A DNA stretch of 64,000 nt from Anabaena sp. 4-3. GTDB taxonomy: Bacteria > Cyanobacteriota > Cyanobacteriia > Cyanobacteriales > Nostocaceae. Positions 1 to 9,174 of the stretch are shown piece after piece. The notes under the pieces were generated by a model, which ran no database searches, was not told the origin of the DNA, and saw nothing but the letters and a program-made list of their open reading frames with translations. Position 1 is the first letter of the stretch. Each line of letters opens with the position of its first letter. Location: the NCBI RefSeq assembly GCF_001597745.1, contig NZ_LUHJ01000026.1:394809-458808 (forward strand), read 5' to 3'. The translations under genes and the position numbers were made by a program.

Positions 1-717
1 CTCAAAAATAAGCAGCTGTGTCAAGATGCTCACCACTGGCAACAGTTGCCTGATAACGTGTTGGTAGCAGCGGCCGCAGATGGTGCGGGTTCTGCCAGTC
101 AAGGAAAAGTCGGGGCGATGGTAGCTGTAGAAACAGCGATTGAGAATTTATCGCTCAAAAACATCACTAGATATTCCTTGGCTGATGATGAAACTGTACA
201 ATTGTTGTTAACTGATGCTTTGGTAGCCGCTAAAAAAGCTGTAGAAGATGAAGCGGCGGCTTGCCAACAACAGCCCCAGGATTTAGCAACTACCTTAATT
301 ATTGCGATCGCCTCACCAGAAATGGTCGCAGCCGTACAAATTGGTGATGGATTAGCAGTAGCTAAGGATCGCACAGGCCACCTCTTAGCCTTGACCATAC
401 CTCACAACGGCGAATATATCAACGAAACGACTTTTTTAACTTCACCAGGTGCCTTAGATACAGCGCAGATGAGATTATGGCGGGAAGCCATAGTCAACAT
501 TGGAATCCTTACCGATGGACTACAAATGCTGGCTTTGAACATGGTTGTTGGTGAACCTCACAAACCTTTCTTTTTTCCTTTATTCGAGTTCGTCGAAAAA
601 ACAGAGGATAAAACAGCAGCGAAAGAACAGTTAGTGAGGTTTTTAAGTTCTGAACGGATTACACAACGTACTGATGATGATTTGACGCTGATTCTCGGTG
701 CCTTCAACCATTCATGA
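1..717 (+). CDS. PP2C-family protein phosphatase (5' end outside window)
   Basis: The frame is open from base 1, so this is the C-terminal 238 residues of a gene that starts before the window; the internal TTG at 46 is not a credible start. A CQDA motif at bases 22-33 and a DGAGSA motif from base 79 match the metal-binding N-terminal part of PP2C-like phosphatases of the YegK type. A GDG motif in the middle and DDDLTLIL near the end fit the same fold, whose enzymes remove phosphate from Ser/Thr using Mn2+ or Mg2+. The kinase-like gene follows in the same direction about 200 bp downstream. By analogy with TerY-P triads (vWA protein, PP2C, unusual kinase), a vWA gene would be expected just upstream, outside the window. 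That expectation is inference. Confidence 0.85.
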   Translation, partial: LKNKQLCQDAHHWQQLPDNVLVAAAADGAGSASQGKVGAMVAVETAIENLSLKNITRYSLADDETVQLLLTDALVAAKKAVEDEAAACQQQPQDLATTLIIAIASPEMVAAVQIGDGLAVAKDRTGHLLALTIPHNGEYINETTFLTSPGALDTAQMRLWREAIVNIGILTDGLQMLALNMVVGEPHKPFFFPLFEFVEKTEDKTAAKEQLVRFLSSERITQRTDDDLTLILGAFNHS

Positions 718-755
718 GCCAGGATTCTGCAAGTTCGGTAAACAACAAGGCAGAA

Positions 756-898
756 AGTAAGGGAGTAGGGAGTAGAGGAAGATGAGGAAGCAGGGAAGCA
801 GAGGAAGCAGGGAAGCAGAGAGGAAAAATCTCATCCCCAATCCCTTCCAATCCCCAATCCCCAATCCCCAATCCCCAATCCCTTCCCATGCCTTTGCC
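756..898. repeat. low-complexity tandem repeats between phosphatase and kinase
   Basis: A purine-rich array of GAAGCAGG-like units (about 780-825) is followed by a CCCCAAT heptamer array (about 836-890). Arrays of this kind recur between genes throughout the window, and no coding potential is visible here. Confidence 0.8.
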
Positions 899-924
899 AA
901 TAACCCCTTAATCGTGATTTGATC

Positions 925-3123
925 ATGAAGGTACTACGTTATCTTCCCCAAGAAGAAATTCTCAGCCTCAGCGTTAGCTTAGGGCGTGGCGGTGAAGCTT
1001 GTATTTATGCTGTGCCATCGGCGGGCGATTTAGTCGCAAAGGTTTATCATAAACCTACGCTGGCTCATGGTAATAAACTCCGGGCGATGCTTGCCAACCC
1101 ACCGGAAAACCCAACGGCGAGTTTGGGGCATATTTCCATTGCTTGGCCGCAAGAATTACTGTGGGGGGTAGATGAAAACACCAGCATCATTGGCTTTTTA
1201 ATGCCTCGCATTCGCGGAATGCGTCCCATCATCGACTTTTACAACCCCAAAACCCGCCGCCAACACTGTCCATTATTCAATTATCAGTATCTCCTGCGTA
1301 CAGCTCGCAATCTGGCCGCAGCTTTTGCCGCTTTACATAACAGTGGTTATTGTGTCGGTGATGTCAACGAGTCAAATATCCTCGTCAGTGACACAGCATT
1401 AGTCACCTTGGTAGATACAGATTCCTTCCAAGTGCGTGAACCAGAAAACGATATAGTTTATCGTTGCCCGGTGGGTAAACCTGAGTTTACACCCCCAGAG
1501 CTACAAAATAAAATTTTTGCTCATCACGACCGCCAAATTAGTCATGATTTATTTGGCTTAGGAGTCCTCATCTTCCAATTATTGATGGAAGGGACACATC
1601 CTTTTTCTGGTATTTATCAGGAAATTGCCGAACCACCGCCCTACGAAGCCAGAATTGCTTCTGGACATTTCACCTACAGTAAAAAGCGGCAAGTTCCCTA
1701 CTTACCTACACCGATTGCACCACCTTGGCAAACACTTCATCCCAGACTGCAAGCCTTGTTTTTGCAGTGTTTCGAGGATGGACACTATACCCCCCAAAAG
1801 CGTCCTCATGCTCAAACTTGGTTGTCTGCCTTAGCGGAAGCCGAGGACTCTCTGACTACTTGTAGTGTTAATCCCCAGCATCGCTACAGCAATCACTTGC
1901 ATACTTGCCCTTGGTGTGAACGGGCGGTACGTTTGGGTGGTAGAGATCCTTTCCCCTCAATGCAAGCGATTGAGAGAAGAGAACATCTACGTCCCCGCAA
2001 GACTACCAAAAAAGGACGCACCCTAACTGTACAACCGGCTGCTTTACCACTGCCAGTTATGCCCTTGTACCAAAGTCACTGGCAGCTACCCACCTCTAGT
2101 TTTGCTCCCTATCGCCCTCGACGGCGAAAAAGACTTTATCCTCTGGTTAGTTGCTTGCTGGGGTTAGGGGTATTGGGGTACTTGGATGTGATGATGAAAT
2201 TTACCCGCCCCTTAGTTTCAGCTAATAATTATGCCCAACAAAGCTTGATTACACAGCCAGCGACAAGTAGTCAGACTCAGACTTTTGCAGATTACTACCA
2301 GCAAGGTGATGCTGCTTATCAAGAACAAAATTACAAGCAAGCGGTAGATAGCTTTAGCCTGGCGATTCAAAAAGAACCTACCAACGCCAAAGTCTACATT
2401 AATCGCGGGAATGCCCGCTATAACCTCAAAGACTACGAAGGCGCAATGATAGACTATACAGCCGCTTTGCAAATTAACCCGCAAGAAGTCAAAGCCTTTG
2501 TCAATCGGGGTAATGCCCGCTATATGCTGGCGGAATTTAGCAAAGATCCTGATCGAGAATACAAGCTAGCGATCGCTGATTTCAACCAAGCCATCAGCGT
2601 CAACCCCAAAGAAAGCGAAGCCTATATCCGTCGGGGAATTGTTTACGCCCAAATGGCTAGATATAGCGGTGACACTCTCAAAGACTATCAACTAGCGATC
2701 GCGGATTTTGACAAAGCATTGGAAATCAACGATACCAAATCTGAAGCTTACTTTCAGCGTGGTTCTGTCCGCTATCAAATCGCTCAATATAGTGGTGATT
2801 CTCACTGGGAATATCAGCAGGCGATCGCTGACTTTGACCAAGCCTTAAAGATTAACAACCAATTGCCCAAAGTTTACCTGAAACGCGGCATGGTGCGCCA
2901 TGAACTCGCCCAACTCACTGGTACATCATCTGATCCTAGTCATCTCAAAGCCATTGCCGATTTACAGATTGCTGCCCAACTTTCTCTAGAACAAGAAGAT
3001 ACAGAAACTTACCAGCAAGCATTAAGTAGTATCTGTATCATTGAAGAAAGCAAATGTAACGCTTTATTCCAGAGTGCTAACTTGTGGCGATTTGCAGATA
3101 CAAACTCCACCCTTACACAGTAA
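925..3123 (+). CDS. Kinase-like protein with zinc-ribbon-like motif, membrane segment and TPR repeats
   Basis: ATG at 925 is preferred to the upstream TTG at 919. Residues 1-300 look like a divergent protein kinase: a glycine-rich loop near 20-24, Lys39, a catalytic-loop equivalent GDVNESN at 145-151 in place of the usual HRD...N, and DTDSF at 164-168 in place of DFG. A Cys/His cluster at about 313-332 (C...H...H..CPWC) resembles a small zinc ribbon. One hydrophobic segment lies at about 403-425. Residues 455-700 are TPR-like repeats rich in NPKE and AIADF motifs, predicted to bind partner proteins. Kinases of this YegI/TerY-associated type pair with PP2C phosphatases, and the phosphatase is immediately upstream. 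Substrates are unknown. The altered catalytic loop means activity cannot be assumed. Confidence 0.8.
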   Translation: MKVLRYLPQEEILSLSVSLGRGGEACIYAVPSAGDLVAKVYHKPTLAHGNKLRAMLANPPENPTASLGHISIAWPQELLWGVDENTSIIGFLMPRIRGMRPIIDFYNPKTRRQHCPLFNYQYLLRTARNLAAAFAALHNSGYCVGDVNESNILVSDTALVTLVDTDSFQVREPENDIVYRCPVGKPEFTPPELQNKIFAHHDRQISHDLFGLGVLIFQLLMEGTHPFSGIYQEIAEPPPYEARIASGHFTYSKKRQVPYLPTPIAPPWQTLHPRLQALFLQCFEDGHYTPQKRPHAQTWLSALAEAEDSLTTCSVNPQHRYSNHLHTCPWCERAVRLGGRDPFPSMQAIERREHLRPRKTTKKGRTLTVQPAALPLPVMPLYQSHWQLPTSSFAPYRPRRRKRLYPLVSCLLGLGVLGYLDVMMKFTRPLVSANNYAQQSLITQPATSSQTQTFADYYQQGDAAYQEQNYKQAVDSFSLAIQKEPTNAKVYINRGNARYNLKDYEGAMIDYTAALQINPQEVKAFVNRGNARYMLAEFSKDPDREYKLAIADFNQAISVNPKESEAYIRRGIVYAQMARYSGDTLKDYQLAIADFDKALEINDTKSEAYFQRGSVRYQIAQYSGDSHWEYQQAIADFDQALKINNQLPKVYLKRGMVRHELAQLTGTSSDPSHLKAIADLQIAAQLSLEQEDTETYQQALSSICIIEESKCNALFQSANLWRFADTNSTLTQ

Positions 3124-3705
3124 CTAGCATCAGAATTCAGCATTCCAAACCTAAAATTTTTGAGAAGATATTTGGTAATTGGCTTCCAGATGTATAGCAT
3201 CCTCCTGTGGACAAGGACTTGCTAACAACTATTCTCGATTCAAAATACTGTATTCTGAGTTTCTCGCTAGTTATACCCATGAGAAACAAGAATGTAAGAG
3301 ATAGATTTACTAGGGGCGCAAGGGCTTGCGCCCCTATAATAATTGATATCTTGCCGAGATTTTTTGAATTCGTAGTGTATCTTGAGGAATTAACATATTA
3401 TTTAAGAGTTTTTAGTGTTGATTTTTACAATCCTAAAATACTCAATGTAGAAATTCATCACTCTAATTTATTAGAAGTATTTTACTACTTGCAGTCAATT
3501 ATTTAGCCAAATATTTGGATTTATCAAGGTTTAACAGATAAAAGTTTTTTATTTATCCTTTCTTTATACAATTTCCGAGAAGAATAGTTAGACTGTGTAC
3601 GAAGAAAACTACAAGAGAAATCAAGTTTTCTCCCATCCATGTGCATCCTCTTCATCCTGATAAATTTCTCACAACAATTAATTTATAAATCTCCGAGGTA
3701 GTTGC
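3124..3705. other. intergenic region with a palindromic repeat
   Basis: No convincing gene is seen. A hairpin at 3312-3335 has an 11-bp stem (AGGGGCGCAAG with its complement) and a 2-base loop, a repeat type common between cyanobacterial genes. The region marks the boundary between the kinase/phosphatase pair and the polysaccharide island, and its last 150 bases are AT-rich and probably contain the promoter of rfbF. Confidence 0.6.
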
Positions 3706-4479
3706 ATGAAAGCGGTGATTTTGGCTGGAGGACTGGGTACACGCCTCAGTGAAGAAACCAGTATCAGACCGAAGCCGATGGTTGAGATTGGTGGTAAACC
3801 AATTCTCTGGCATATTATGAAAATTTATTCTAGCCACGGCATTAATGATTTTATTATTTGTTGTGGTTACAAAGGTTACATCATTAAAGAATATTTTGCT
3901 AACTACTTTTTATATATGTCTGATGTAACTTTTGATATGCGATTTAACCAGATGAATATCCATTCTGGTTATGCTGAACCTTGGCGTGTCACCCTAGTAA
4001 ATACAGGTGATAACACCATGACAGGCGGACGCTTGAAGCATATCAGAGAACATCTTGGGAATGAAACTTTTTGCTTTACCTACGGTGATGGTGTCAGCAA
4101 TGTGAATATTACCGAACTAATTAAATTTCATCAAGAACAAAAGACACTAGCAACACTCACAGCCGTACAACCAGCCGGTCGTTTTGGTGCGATTTCCCTA
4201 GGACAAGAACAAACTAAAATTACCAGTTTTCGAGAAAAACAAGATGGTGATGGTGCCTGGGTAAATGGTGGTTATTTCGTCTTAGAACCAGCCGTAATTG
4301 ATTTTATTGCTGATGACACTACAGTTTGGGAGAAAGAACCATTAGAAAAGTTAGCAGATTTAGAACAATTATCAGCTTTCAAACATAATGGTTTTTGGCA
4401 ACCAATGGATACATTAAGAGATAAAAACTACTTAGAAGAATTATGGAATCTTAACCAAGCTCCCTGGAAAGTTTGGTAA
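3706..4479 (+). CDS. rfbF: Glucose-1-phosphate cytidylyltransferase
   Basis: This enzyme makes CDP-glucose from CTP and glucose-1-phosphate, the first step to CDP-linked deoxysugars. The 257-residue length is normal for RfbF. The nucleotide-binding motif AGGLGTR sits at residues 7-13, with RPKPMVEIGGKP following, and the metal-binding YGDGV is at 126-130. WVNGGYFV in the C-terminal half is also typical. It opens a long same-strand polysaccharide cluster, and the next gene encodes the enzyme that uses its product. Family assignment is firm. The final sugar cannot be told from this gene. Confidence 0.95.
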   Translation: MKAVILAGGLGTRLSEETSIRPKPMVEIGGKPILWHIMKIYSSHGINDFIICCGYKGYIIKEYFANYFLYMSDVTFDMRFNQMNIHSGYAEPWRVTLVNTGDNTMTGGRLKHIREHLGNETFCFTYGDGVSNVNITELIKFHQEQKTLATLTAVQPAGRFGAISLGQEQTKITSFREKQDGDGAWVNGGYFVLEPAVIDFIADDTTVWEKEPLEKLADLEQLSAFKHNGFWQPMDTLRDKNYLEELWNLNQAPWKVW

Positions 4480-4829
4480 CACCAATACACACAATACCAG
4501 TGAGGAGATAATTACAACAACTACAAACTCCTTTGGCGTAAGCTTTTGGCATTTTGCCAAAGATTATTAGCAATACTGTTGTATGGTAATACTTAACAGA
4601 TGTCACGGAGTTTATTGCAAAACAACCGAATTTATTCCCAACCCAGGGGCAATTTACGCCTAAATCTAGAATTGATGTAAATCCCCCCAATGGTAGAAAT
4701 CAGATGATATCTACCCCAAATAAAAACATGGAAGTATTTATGTCTTTTCGTAAGTAATAAATACTAGATGTCATAAAAATTAACCGCAAAAGTTAGAAAT
4801 TCTGCTCAACTAAAGTGAACGGTTTGGTG
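4480..4829. other. intergenic region between rfbF and rfbG
   Basis: About 350 bases with no credible open frame on either strand. I see no strong terminator or known regulatory motif. Such a long gap inside an otherwise co-directional sugar pathway pair is slightly unusual and leaves room for a second promoter. Confidence 0.5.
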
Positions 4830-5927
4830 ATGGAATCAAATTTTTGGCATAGAAAAAAAGTTTTTCTCACAGGACACACAGGTTTTAAAGGCAGTTGGAT
4901 GTCCCTATGGCTACAAATGCTAGGGGCTGAAGTGTATGGTTACTCTTTAACTCCGCCAACATCTCCGAGTCTGTTCGAGTTAGCTGATGTCGCTGAAGGC
5001 ATGACATCAGTAGTGGGAGATATCAGAGATTTAGACTATCTGCAACAAGCAATGCAGACTTTCCAACCAGATATTGTCATCCACATGGCAGCTCAACCCT
5101 TAGTGCGGGAATCTTATCAGCAGCCAGTAGATACCTATGCAATCAATATCATGGGAACAGTCAACGTACTGGAAGCAATCCGCTATGTATCCAGCGTCAA
5201 ATCAGTAGTCATCATTACCTCTGATAAGTGTTACGAAAACCGAGAATGGATTTGGGGCTACCGCGAAACAGATCCGATGGGCGGATATGATCCATATAGC
5301 AGCAGTAAAGGATGTGCAGAGTTAGTCACTACAGCTTATCGTCAGTCATTCTTCAATCCTGCTAACTACTCTCAACATGGCGTGGCTGTAGCTACTGTCA
5401 GAGCCGGAAATGTAATTGGTGGTGGGGATTGGGCTAAAGATCGTCTCATTCCTGATATTCTCCGCGCTTGGTTGGGAGGAGAAGAAGTTGTGATTAGAAA
5501 TCCCCAAGCAGTTCGCCCTTGGCAACACGTTCTAGAACCACTTCATGGTTACTTGATTTTGGCGGAAAAATTATTTACTCAAGGTTGTCTGTATGCAGGT
5601 GGCTGGAATTTTGGCCCTGATGAGTCAGGAGTGAAAACAGTCTCTTGGGTAGTTGAGCAACTCCAGCAATTGTGGGGGAACAATGCTAGTTGGATTCAAG
5701 ATAGTAGATTTCAACCTCACGAAGCCAATTATTTAACCTTAGATTGTTCTAAAGCTCGTAATCTGATCAATTGGCAACCCCAATTAGACTTAGCAACGGC
5801 ATTAGCCTGGATAGTAGATTGGACTAAAGCCTGGGAACAAGGCTATGACATCAAGCAAAAAACTCAATCTCAAATTCAGCAGTTTATGCAACTATCTAGC
5901 AATGCTGAACAGCTAGTGTCAGTTTAG
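4830..5927 (+). CDS. rfbG: CDP-glucose 4,6-dehydratase
   Basis: The product converts CDP-glucose to CDP-4-dehydro-6-deoxyglucose and belongs to the extended short-chain dehydrogenase/reductase family. ATG at 4830 is chosen over an in-frame GTG at 4815 because the protein then begins MESNFWHRKK, the usual RfbG start. The NAD-binding motif TGHTGFKG is at residues 14-21 and the catalytic pair is Tyr156/Lys160 in YSSSK. The length of 365 residues is normal. It works directly after RfbF. The enzyme that would reduce or further modify the 4-keto sugar is not obvious; candidates are the epimerase at 7086 and the oxidoreductase at 7758. Confidence 0.94.
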   Translation: MESNFWHRKKVFLTGHTGFKGSWMSLWLQMLGAEVYGYSLTPPTSPSLFELADVAEGMTSVVGDIRDLDYLQQAMQTFQPDIVIHMAAQPLVRESYQQPVDTYAINIMGTVNVLEAIRYVSSVKSVVIITSDKCYENREWIWGYRETDPMGGYDPYSSSKGCAELVTTAYRQSFFNPANYSQHGVAVATVRAGNVIGGGDWAKDRLIPDILRAWLGGEEVVIRNPQAVRPWQHVLEPLHGYLILAEKLFTQGCLYAGGWNFGPDESGVKTVSWVVEQLQQLWGNNASWIQDSRFQPHEANYLTLDCSKARNLINWQPQLDLATALAWIVDWTKAWEQGYDIKQKTQSQIQQFMQLSSNAEQLVSV

Positions 5928-6049
5928 TCCAAGTCACAACAAATAACTCCCTACTTTTCCAGGGGAGTTGCGGCAATATAGGACTCCTATTTGATTGTGG
6001 CAAAGCTAGGTGCAAATCAAAGAGCCTTCTTTCCTATTGCCTATTGCTT

Positions 6050-6997
6050 ATGAGCAAATTATTAACCATTGCCATTCCCACCTATAATCGTGCTGAATTA
6101 CTTGATCAACAGTTATCTTGGTTAGAACGATCTATCAAAGGTTTTGAATCAGACTGTGAAGTATTAGTTGCTGATAACTGTTCTAGCGATCATACTCCAG
6201 AGATTATAGAGAAATGGCAGAAAAAGCTGATTAATCTCACTTTTAAATCACACAAGCATCCGCAACATTTAGGCATAATGCAAAATATTATGTATTGCCT
6301 AAATTCAGCAGCAACCCAATATGTTTGGGCAATTGGTGTTGATGACCACATTCAAGATAGAACAATAGCTGATGTTATTGATAAACTTAAACAACAGCAG
6401 AATCTATCATTGTTATTTCTCAACTTCTCTGGTTGCAATAAAATTACTGGGCATCCAATATATCCACCAAGTATTATTGGTAATCGCTGGTTTGATGCTG
6501 ATTGTGAAGATGGTTGTAGTGATGGTAAAGCGATTTTTGAGCATTGTTTTGCTAAAAGTTTGGGTGCAGTTATCTTTTTGAGTGCTAGTATCTATCGCAC
6601 TGATTTAATAAAACGCGCTCTGCAAAATTGGTCAGATGCTGCAAATAACTGGATGTCATTAGCATACATAGCGGGCTATTGTGCTGCACACGGCAATGTG
6701 ATTGTCACAAAAAAAACTTATTTAGAATGTGCTTTTGGTGCGACTTTTTGGCACAAAAAGCCCAAAGCGGTGCTATTAATGCAATACAAACATATACCTG
6801 AAGTCATATCTAAACTGGAAGCAAGTGGATATTCGCAGGAATTTTGCAGACGGATACTTTTGCAGTTTTGCCAAGAGATTGACACAAAGGTTTTATTAAA
6901 TAAGTTGCGACGATGGCCGATTGCTGCTATCAGAACAGTCATGCCTTTTTTGATTTTAGTTAGGATGGCAACTGTTGATGTGGTGTTTTTTCAATAG
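6050..6997 (+). CDS. Family 2 glycosyltransferase (abequosyltransferase-like)
   Basis: ATG at 6050 is preferred to the TTG at 6044. The N-terminus (IAIPTYNRAELL) and VADNCSSD are classic for GT2 enzymes with a GT-A fold, and an acidic metal/nucleotide site lies at Asp98-Asp99 in IGVDDHIQ. The overall pattern resembles transferases that use CDP-3,6-dideoxyhexoses in O-antigen clusters. That would fit its place between rfbG and rfbC, but donor specificity is inference. The C-terminus contains hydrophobic stretches that may touch the membrane. Confidence 0.85.
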   Translation: MSKLLTIAIPTYNRAELLDQQLSWLERSIKGFESDCEVLVADNCSSDHTPEIIEKWQKKLINLTFKSHKHPQHLGIMQNIMYCLNSAATQYVWAIGVDDHIQDRTIADVIDKLKQQQNLSLLFLNFSGCNKITGHPIYPPSIIGNRWFDADCEDGCSDGKAIFEHCFAKSLGAVIFLSASIYRTDLIKRALQNWSDAANNWMSLAYIAGYCAAHGNVIVTKKTYLECAFGATFWHKKPKAVLLMQYKHIPEVISKLEASGYSQEFCRRILLQFCQEIDTKVLLNKLRRWPIAAIRTVMPFLILVRMATVDVVFFQ

Positions 6998-7085
6998 ATA
7001 AAGTTCCTGTTGAGCATCTTTATCTAGAGTAAATACTAAGTGATTAGTAATTATTTCTTCTGTTCAAATTATATTCCTGTCAACT

Positions 7086-7655
7086 ATGATTTTCACTCCT
7101 ACATCGCTACAAGACGCATTTATTATTGATTTAGAAGAAAAGTCAGATAACAGAGGTTTTTTTGCTCGGACTTTTTGCGCTAGAGAATTTACAGACCACG
7201 GTTTAAAACCAGTAGTTGCTCAGTGCAATATTGCTTATAACTATACAAAAGGCACAGTCCGGGGAATGCACTATCAACTCAAACCAGCAGCCGAAACTAA
7301 ACTGGTGCGTTGTATTAAAGGTGCTATTTATGATGTAATTATTGATATGCGTCCTGACTCACCGACATTTTTATCTCACTTTGGTGTAGAACTCACAGCA
7401 GAAAACCGCCGCGCTTTATATGTACCAGAAATGTTCGCTCATGGTTATCAAACTTTGAGCGATGATGCTGAAATTGTCTATCAAGTCGGTGAATTTTATA
7501 CGCCAGGATATGAAAGAGGGCTACGTTATAATGACCCATTTTTTAACATTGAATGGCCGTTAGAAGTCACATTAATTTCTGAGAAAGATGCCAATTTTCC
7601 CCTGTTAGAAACCATTCCCATCGGTAGTTCTAATCCAGTGGAAGCAGTTTGTTAG
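7086..7655 (+). CDS. rfbC: Cupin-fold sugar 3,5-epimerase (RfbC family)
   Basis: At 189 residues this has the size and sequence of dTDP-4-dehydrorhamnose 3,5-epimerases. The catalytic His62 lies in RGMHYQ, and FAHGYQTLSDDAEIVYQV is the conserved stretch around the second catalytic acid and aromatic residue. No dTDP-rhamnose genes (rfbA, rfbB, rfbD) are nearby while CDP-glucose genes are. It may therefore act on CDP-4-dehydro-6-deoxyglucose; that substrate assignment is inference. It is followed by a short run of CCCCTGCC-like repeats and then the SAF oxidoreductase gene. Confidence 0.9.
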   Translation: MIFTPTSLQDAFIIDLEEKSDNRGFFARTFCAREFTDHGLKPVVAQCNIAYNYTKGTVRGMHYQLKPAAETKLVRCIKGAIYDVIIDMRPDSPTFLSHFGVELTAENRRALYVPEMFAHGYQTLSDDAEIVYQVGEFYTPGYERGLRYNDPFFNIEWPLEVTLISEKDANFPLLETIPIGSSNPVEAVC

Positions 7656-7757
7656 GCATGGGAAGGGATTGGGGATGAGATTTTTTCCCTCTACTCCCCT
7701 GCCTCCCCTGCTCATGCCTCCTGCCTCAAAACAATACGAAATAAAGGAATTAACAAA

Positions 7758-9071
7758 ATGATTATTATTGATCGCGCTCTAGAAGCTCGTGCTGCTGCTG
7801 GTAATCCCGTGAGAGTGGGAATGATTGGGGCTGGTTTTATGGGTCGAGGGATTGCTAACCAAATTATCAATTCTGTTCCTGGTATGGAGTTGGTAGCAAT
7901 CTCTAACCGTAGCCTGGATGGTGCTAAACGTGCGTATACAGAAGCAGGTATTGAGGAAATTCAAATTGTTGAGAGTGTAGGCGCATTAGAGACAGCGATC
8001 GCTCAAGGGAAATATGCGATTACTGAAGATGCCAACTTCATCTGCCAAGCCCAAGGTATTGATGCGATTATCGAAGTGACTGGTGCAGTGGAATTCGGTA
8101 CTCAGATGGTGATGCAAGGAATTGCTCACCGCAAACATATTATTATGATGAACGCCGAACTCGACGCTACTATCGGCCCCATCCTCAAAGTTTATGCAGA
8201 TAAAGCCGGCGTGATTCTCTCCGCTTGTGATGGCGACCAACCAGGAGTAGAGTTGAACCTTTACCGATTTGTCAAAAGTATTGGTTTGACTCCCCTATTG
8301 TGCGGAAATATCAAAGGATTGCAAGACCCCTACCGCAACCCGACCACTCAAGAAGGATTCGCCAAACGTTGGGGACAAAAAGCCCACATGGTGACAAGCT
8401 TTGCCGACGGTACAAAGATATCATTCGAGCAGGCGATCGTTGCCAACGCCACAGGCATGAAAGTTGCCAAGCGGGGAATGTTGGGTTACAACTTCACCGG
8501 TCATGTAGACGAAATGACCAATATGTATGATGTGGAACAACTTAAAGAACTCGGTGGCATCGTAGACTATGTAGTTGGAGCTAAACCCAGCCCTGGCGTG
8601 TTTGTCTTTGCTACCCATGACGACCCCAAACAACGCCACTACCTCGACCTCTACAAATTAGGTGAAGGCCCTCTATATAGCTTCTACACCCCCTATCACC
8701 TCTGCCATTTTGAAGTACCCTTATCTGTAGCCCGTGCAGTTTTATTCCAAGATGCTGTGATGGCTCCTTTAGGCGGCCCCTTAGTGGACGTAGTAGCCAC
8801 TGCCAAAATTGACCTCAAGGCAGGAGACACTTTAGATGGCATAGGCTATTATATGACCTACGGACAATGTGAAAATTCCAATATTGTCCAACAACAAAAG
8901 CTTCTACCAATGGGTTTAGCCGAAGGATGCCGTCTCAAGCGTGATATTCCCAGGGATCAAGTCCTCACCTACGATGATGTAGAACTACCAGCAGGCAGAC
9001 TGTGTGACCAACTCAGAGCCGAACAAAATCAATATTTTGCCTCAGAGAAAGTCCTCGCCACAGTTAGCTAG
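7758..9071 (+). CDS. NAD(P)-dependent oxidoreductase, homoserine dehydrogenase-like, with C-terminal SAF domain
   Basis: The dinucleotide-binding motif GMIGAGFMG is at residues 21-29. Residues 120-330 resemble the homoserine dehydrogenase/DapB-like catalytic half (TGAVEFG, MMNAELDATIGP, SACDGDQPG). The last 90 residues (AKIDLKAGDTLDGIG onward) fit an SAF domain, as in sialic acid synthase and antifreeze-like proteins. The predicted job is an NAD(P)-dependent reduction or oxidation in nucleotide-sugar synthesis, because close relatives sit in cyanobacterial CDP-sugar clusters. The true substrate is unknown, and the homoserine dehydrogenase name should not be taken literally. A good RBS (AAAGGA) precedes the ATG. 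Confidence 0.8.
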   Translation: MIIIDRALEARAAAGNPVRVGMIGAGFMGRGIANQIINSVPGMELVAISNRSLDGAKRAYTEAGIEEIQIVESVGALETAIAQGKYAITEDANFICQAQGIDAIIEVTGAVEFGTQMVMQGIAHRKHIIMMNAELDATIGPILKVYADKAGVILSACDGDQPGVELNLYRFVKSIGLTPLLCGNIKGLQDPYRNPTTQEGFAKRWGQKAHMVTSFADGTKISFEQAIVANATGMKVAKRGMLGYNFTGHVDEMTNMYDVEQLKELGGIVDYVVGAKPSPGVFVFATHDDPKQRHYLDLYKLGEGPLYSFYTPYHLCHFEVPLSVARAVLFQDAVMAPLGGPLVDVVATAKIDLKAGDTLDGIGYYMTYGQCENSNIVQQQKLLPMGLAEGCRLKRDIPRDQVLTYDDVELPAGRLCDQLRAEQNQYFASEKVLATVS

Positions 9072-9109
9072 CATCTGACTTATTTGGCAATCGTAATTTA
9101 GAAATATTG

Positions 9110-9130
9110 CCCCCCTTCGGACAAGGGGGG
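9110..9130 (+). terminator. stem-loop after the SAF oxidoreductase gene
   Basis: An 8-bp stem (CCCCCCTT pairing with AAGGGGGG) with loop CGGAC lies 40 bases after the stop codon. There is no T-run, so it may be an RNA 3' end stabiliser or attenuator rather than a true intrinsic terminator. Similar C/G-run hairpins are repeat-derived in this genome type. Confidence 0.45.
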
Positions 9131-9174
9131 TTCAGGGTATCTGATCGGCGGTTAATTAATAATTTGAGAAGACC

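Noticed and set aside
3207..3506. 99-residue open frame between the kinase gene and rfbF
   Set aside because: It runs through a palindromic repeat hairpin, has no ribosome binding site and no protein-like pattern.
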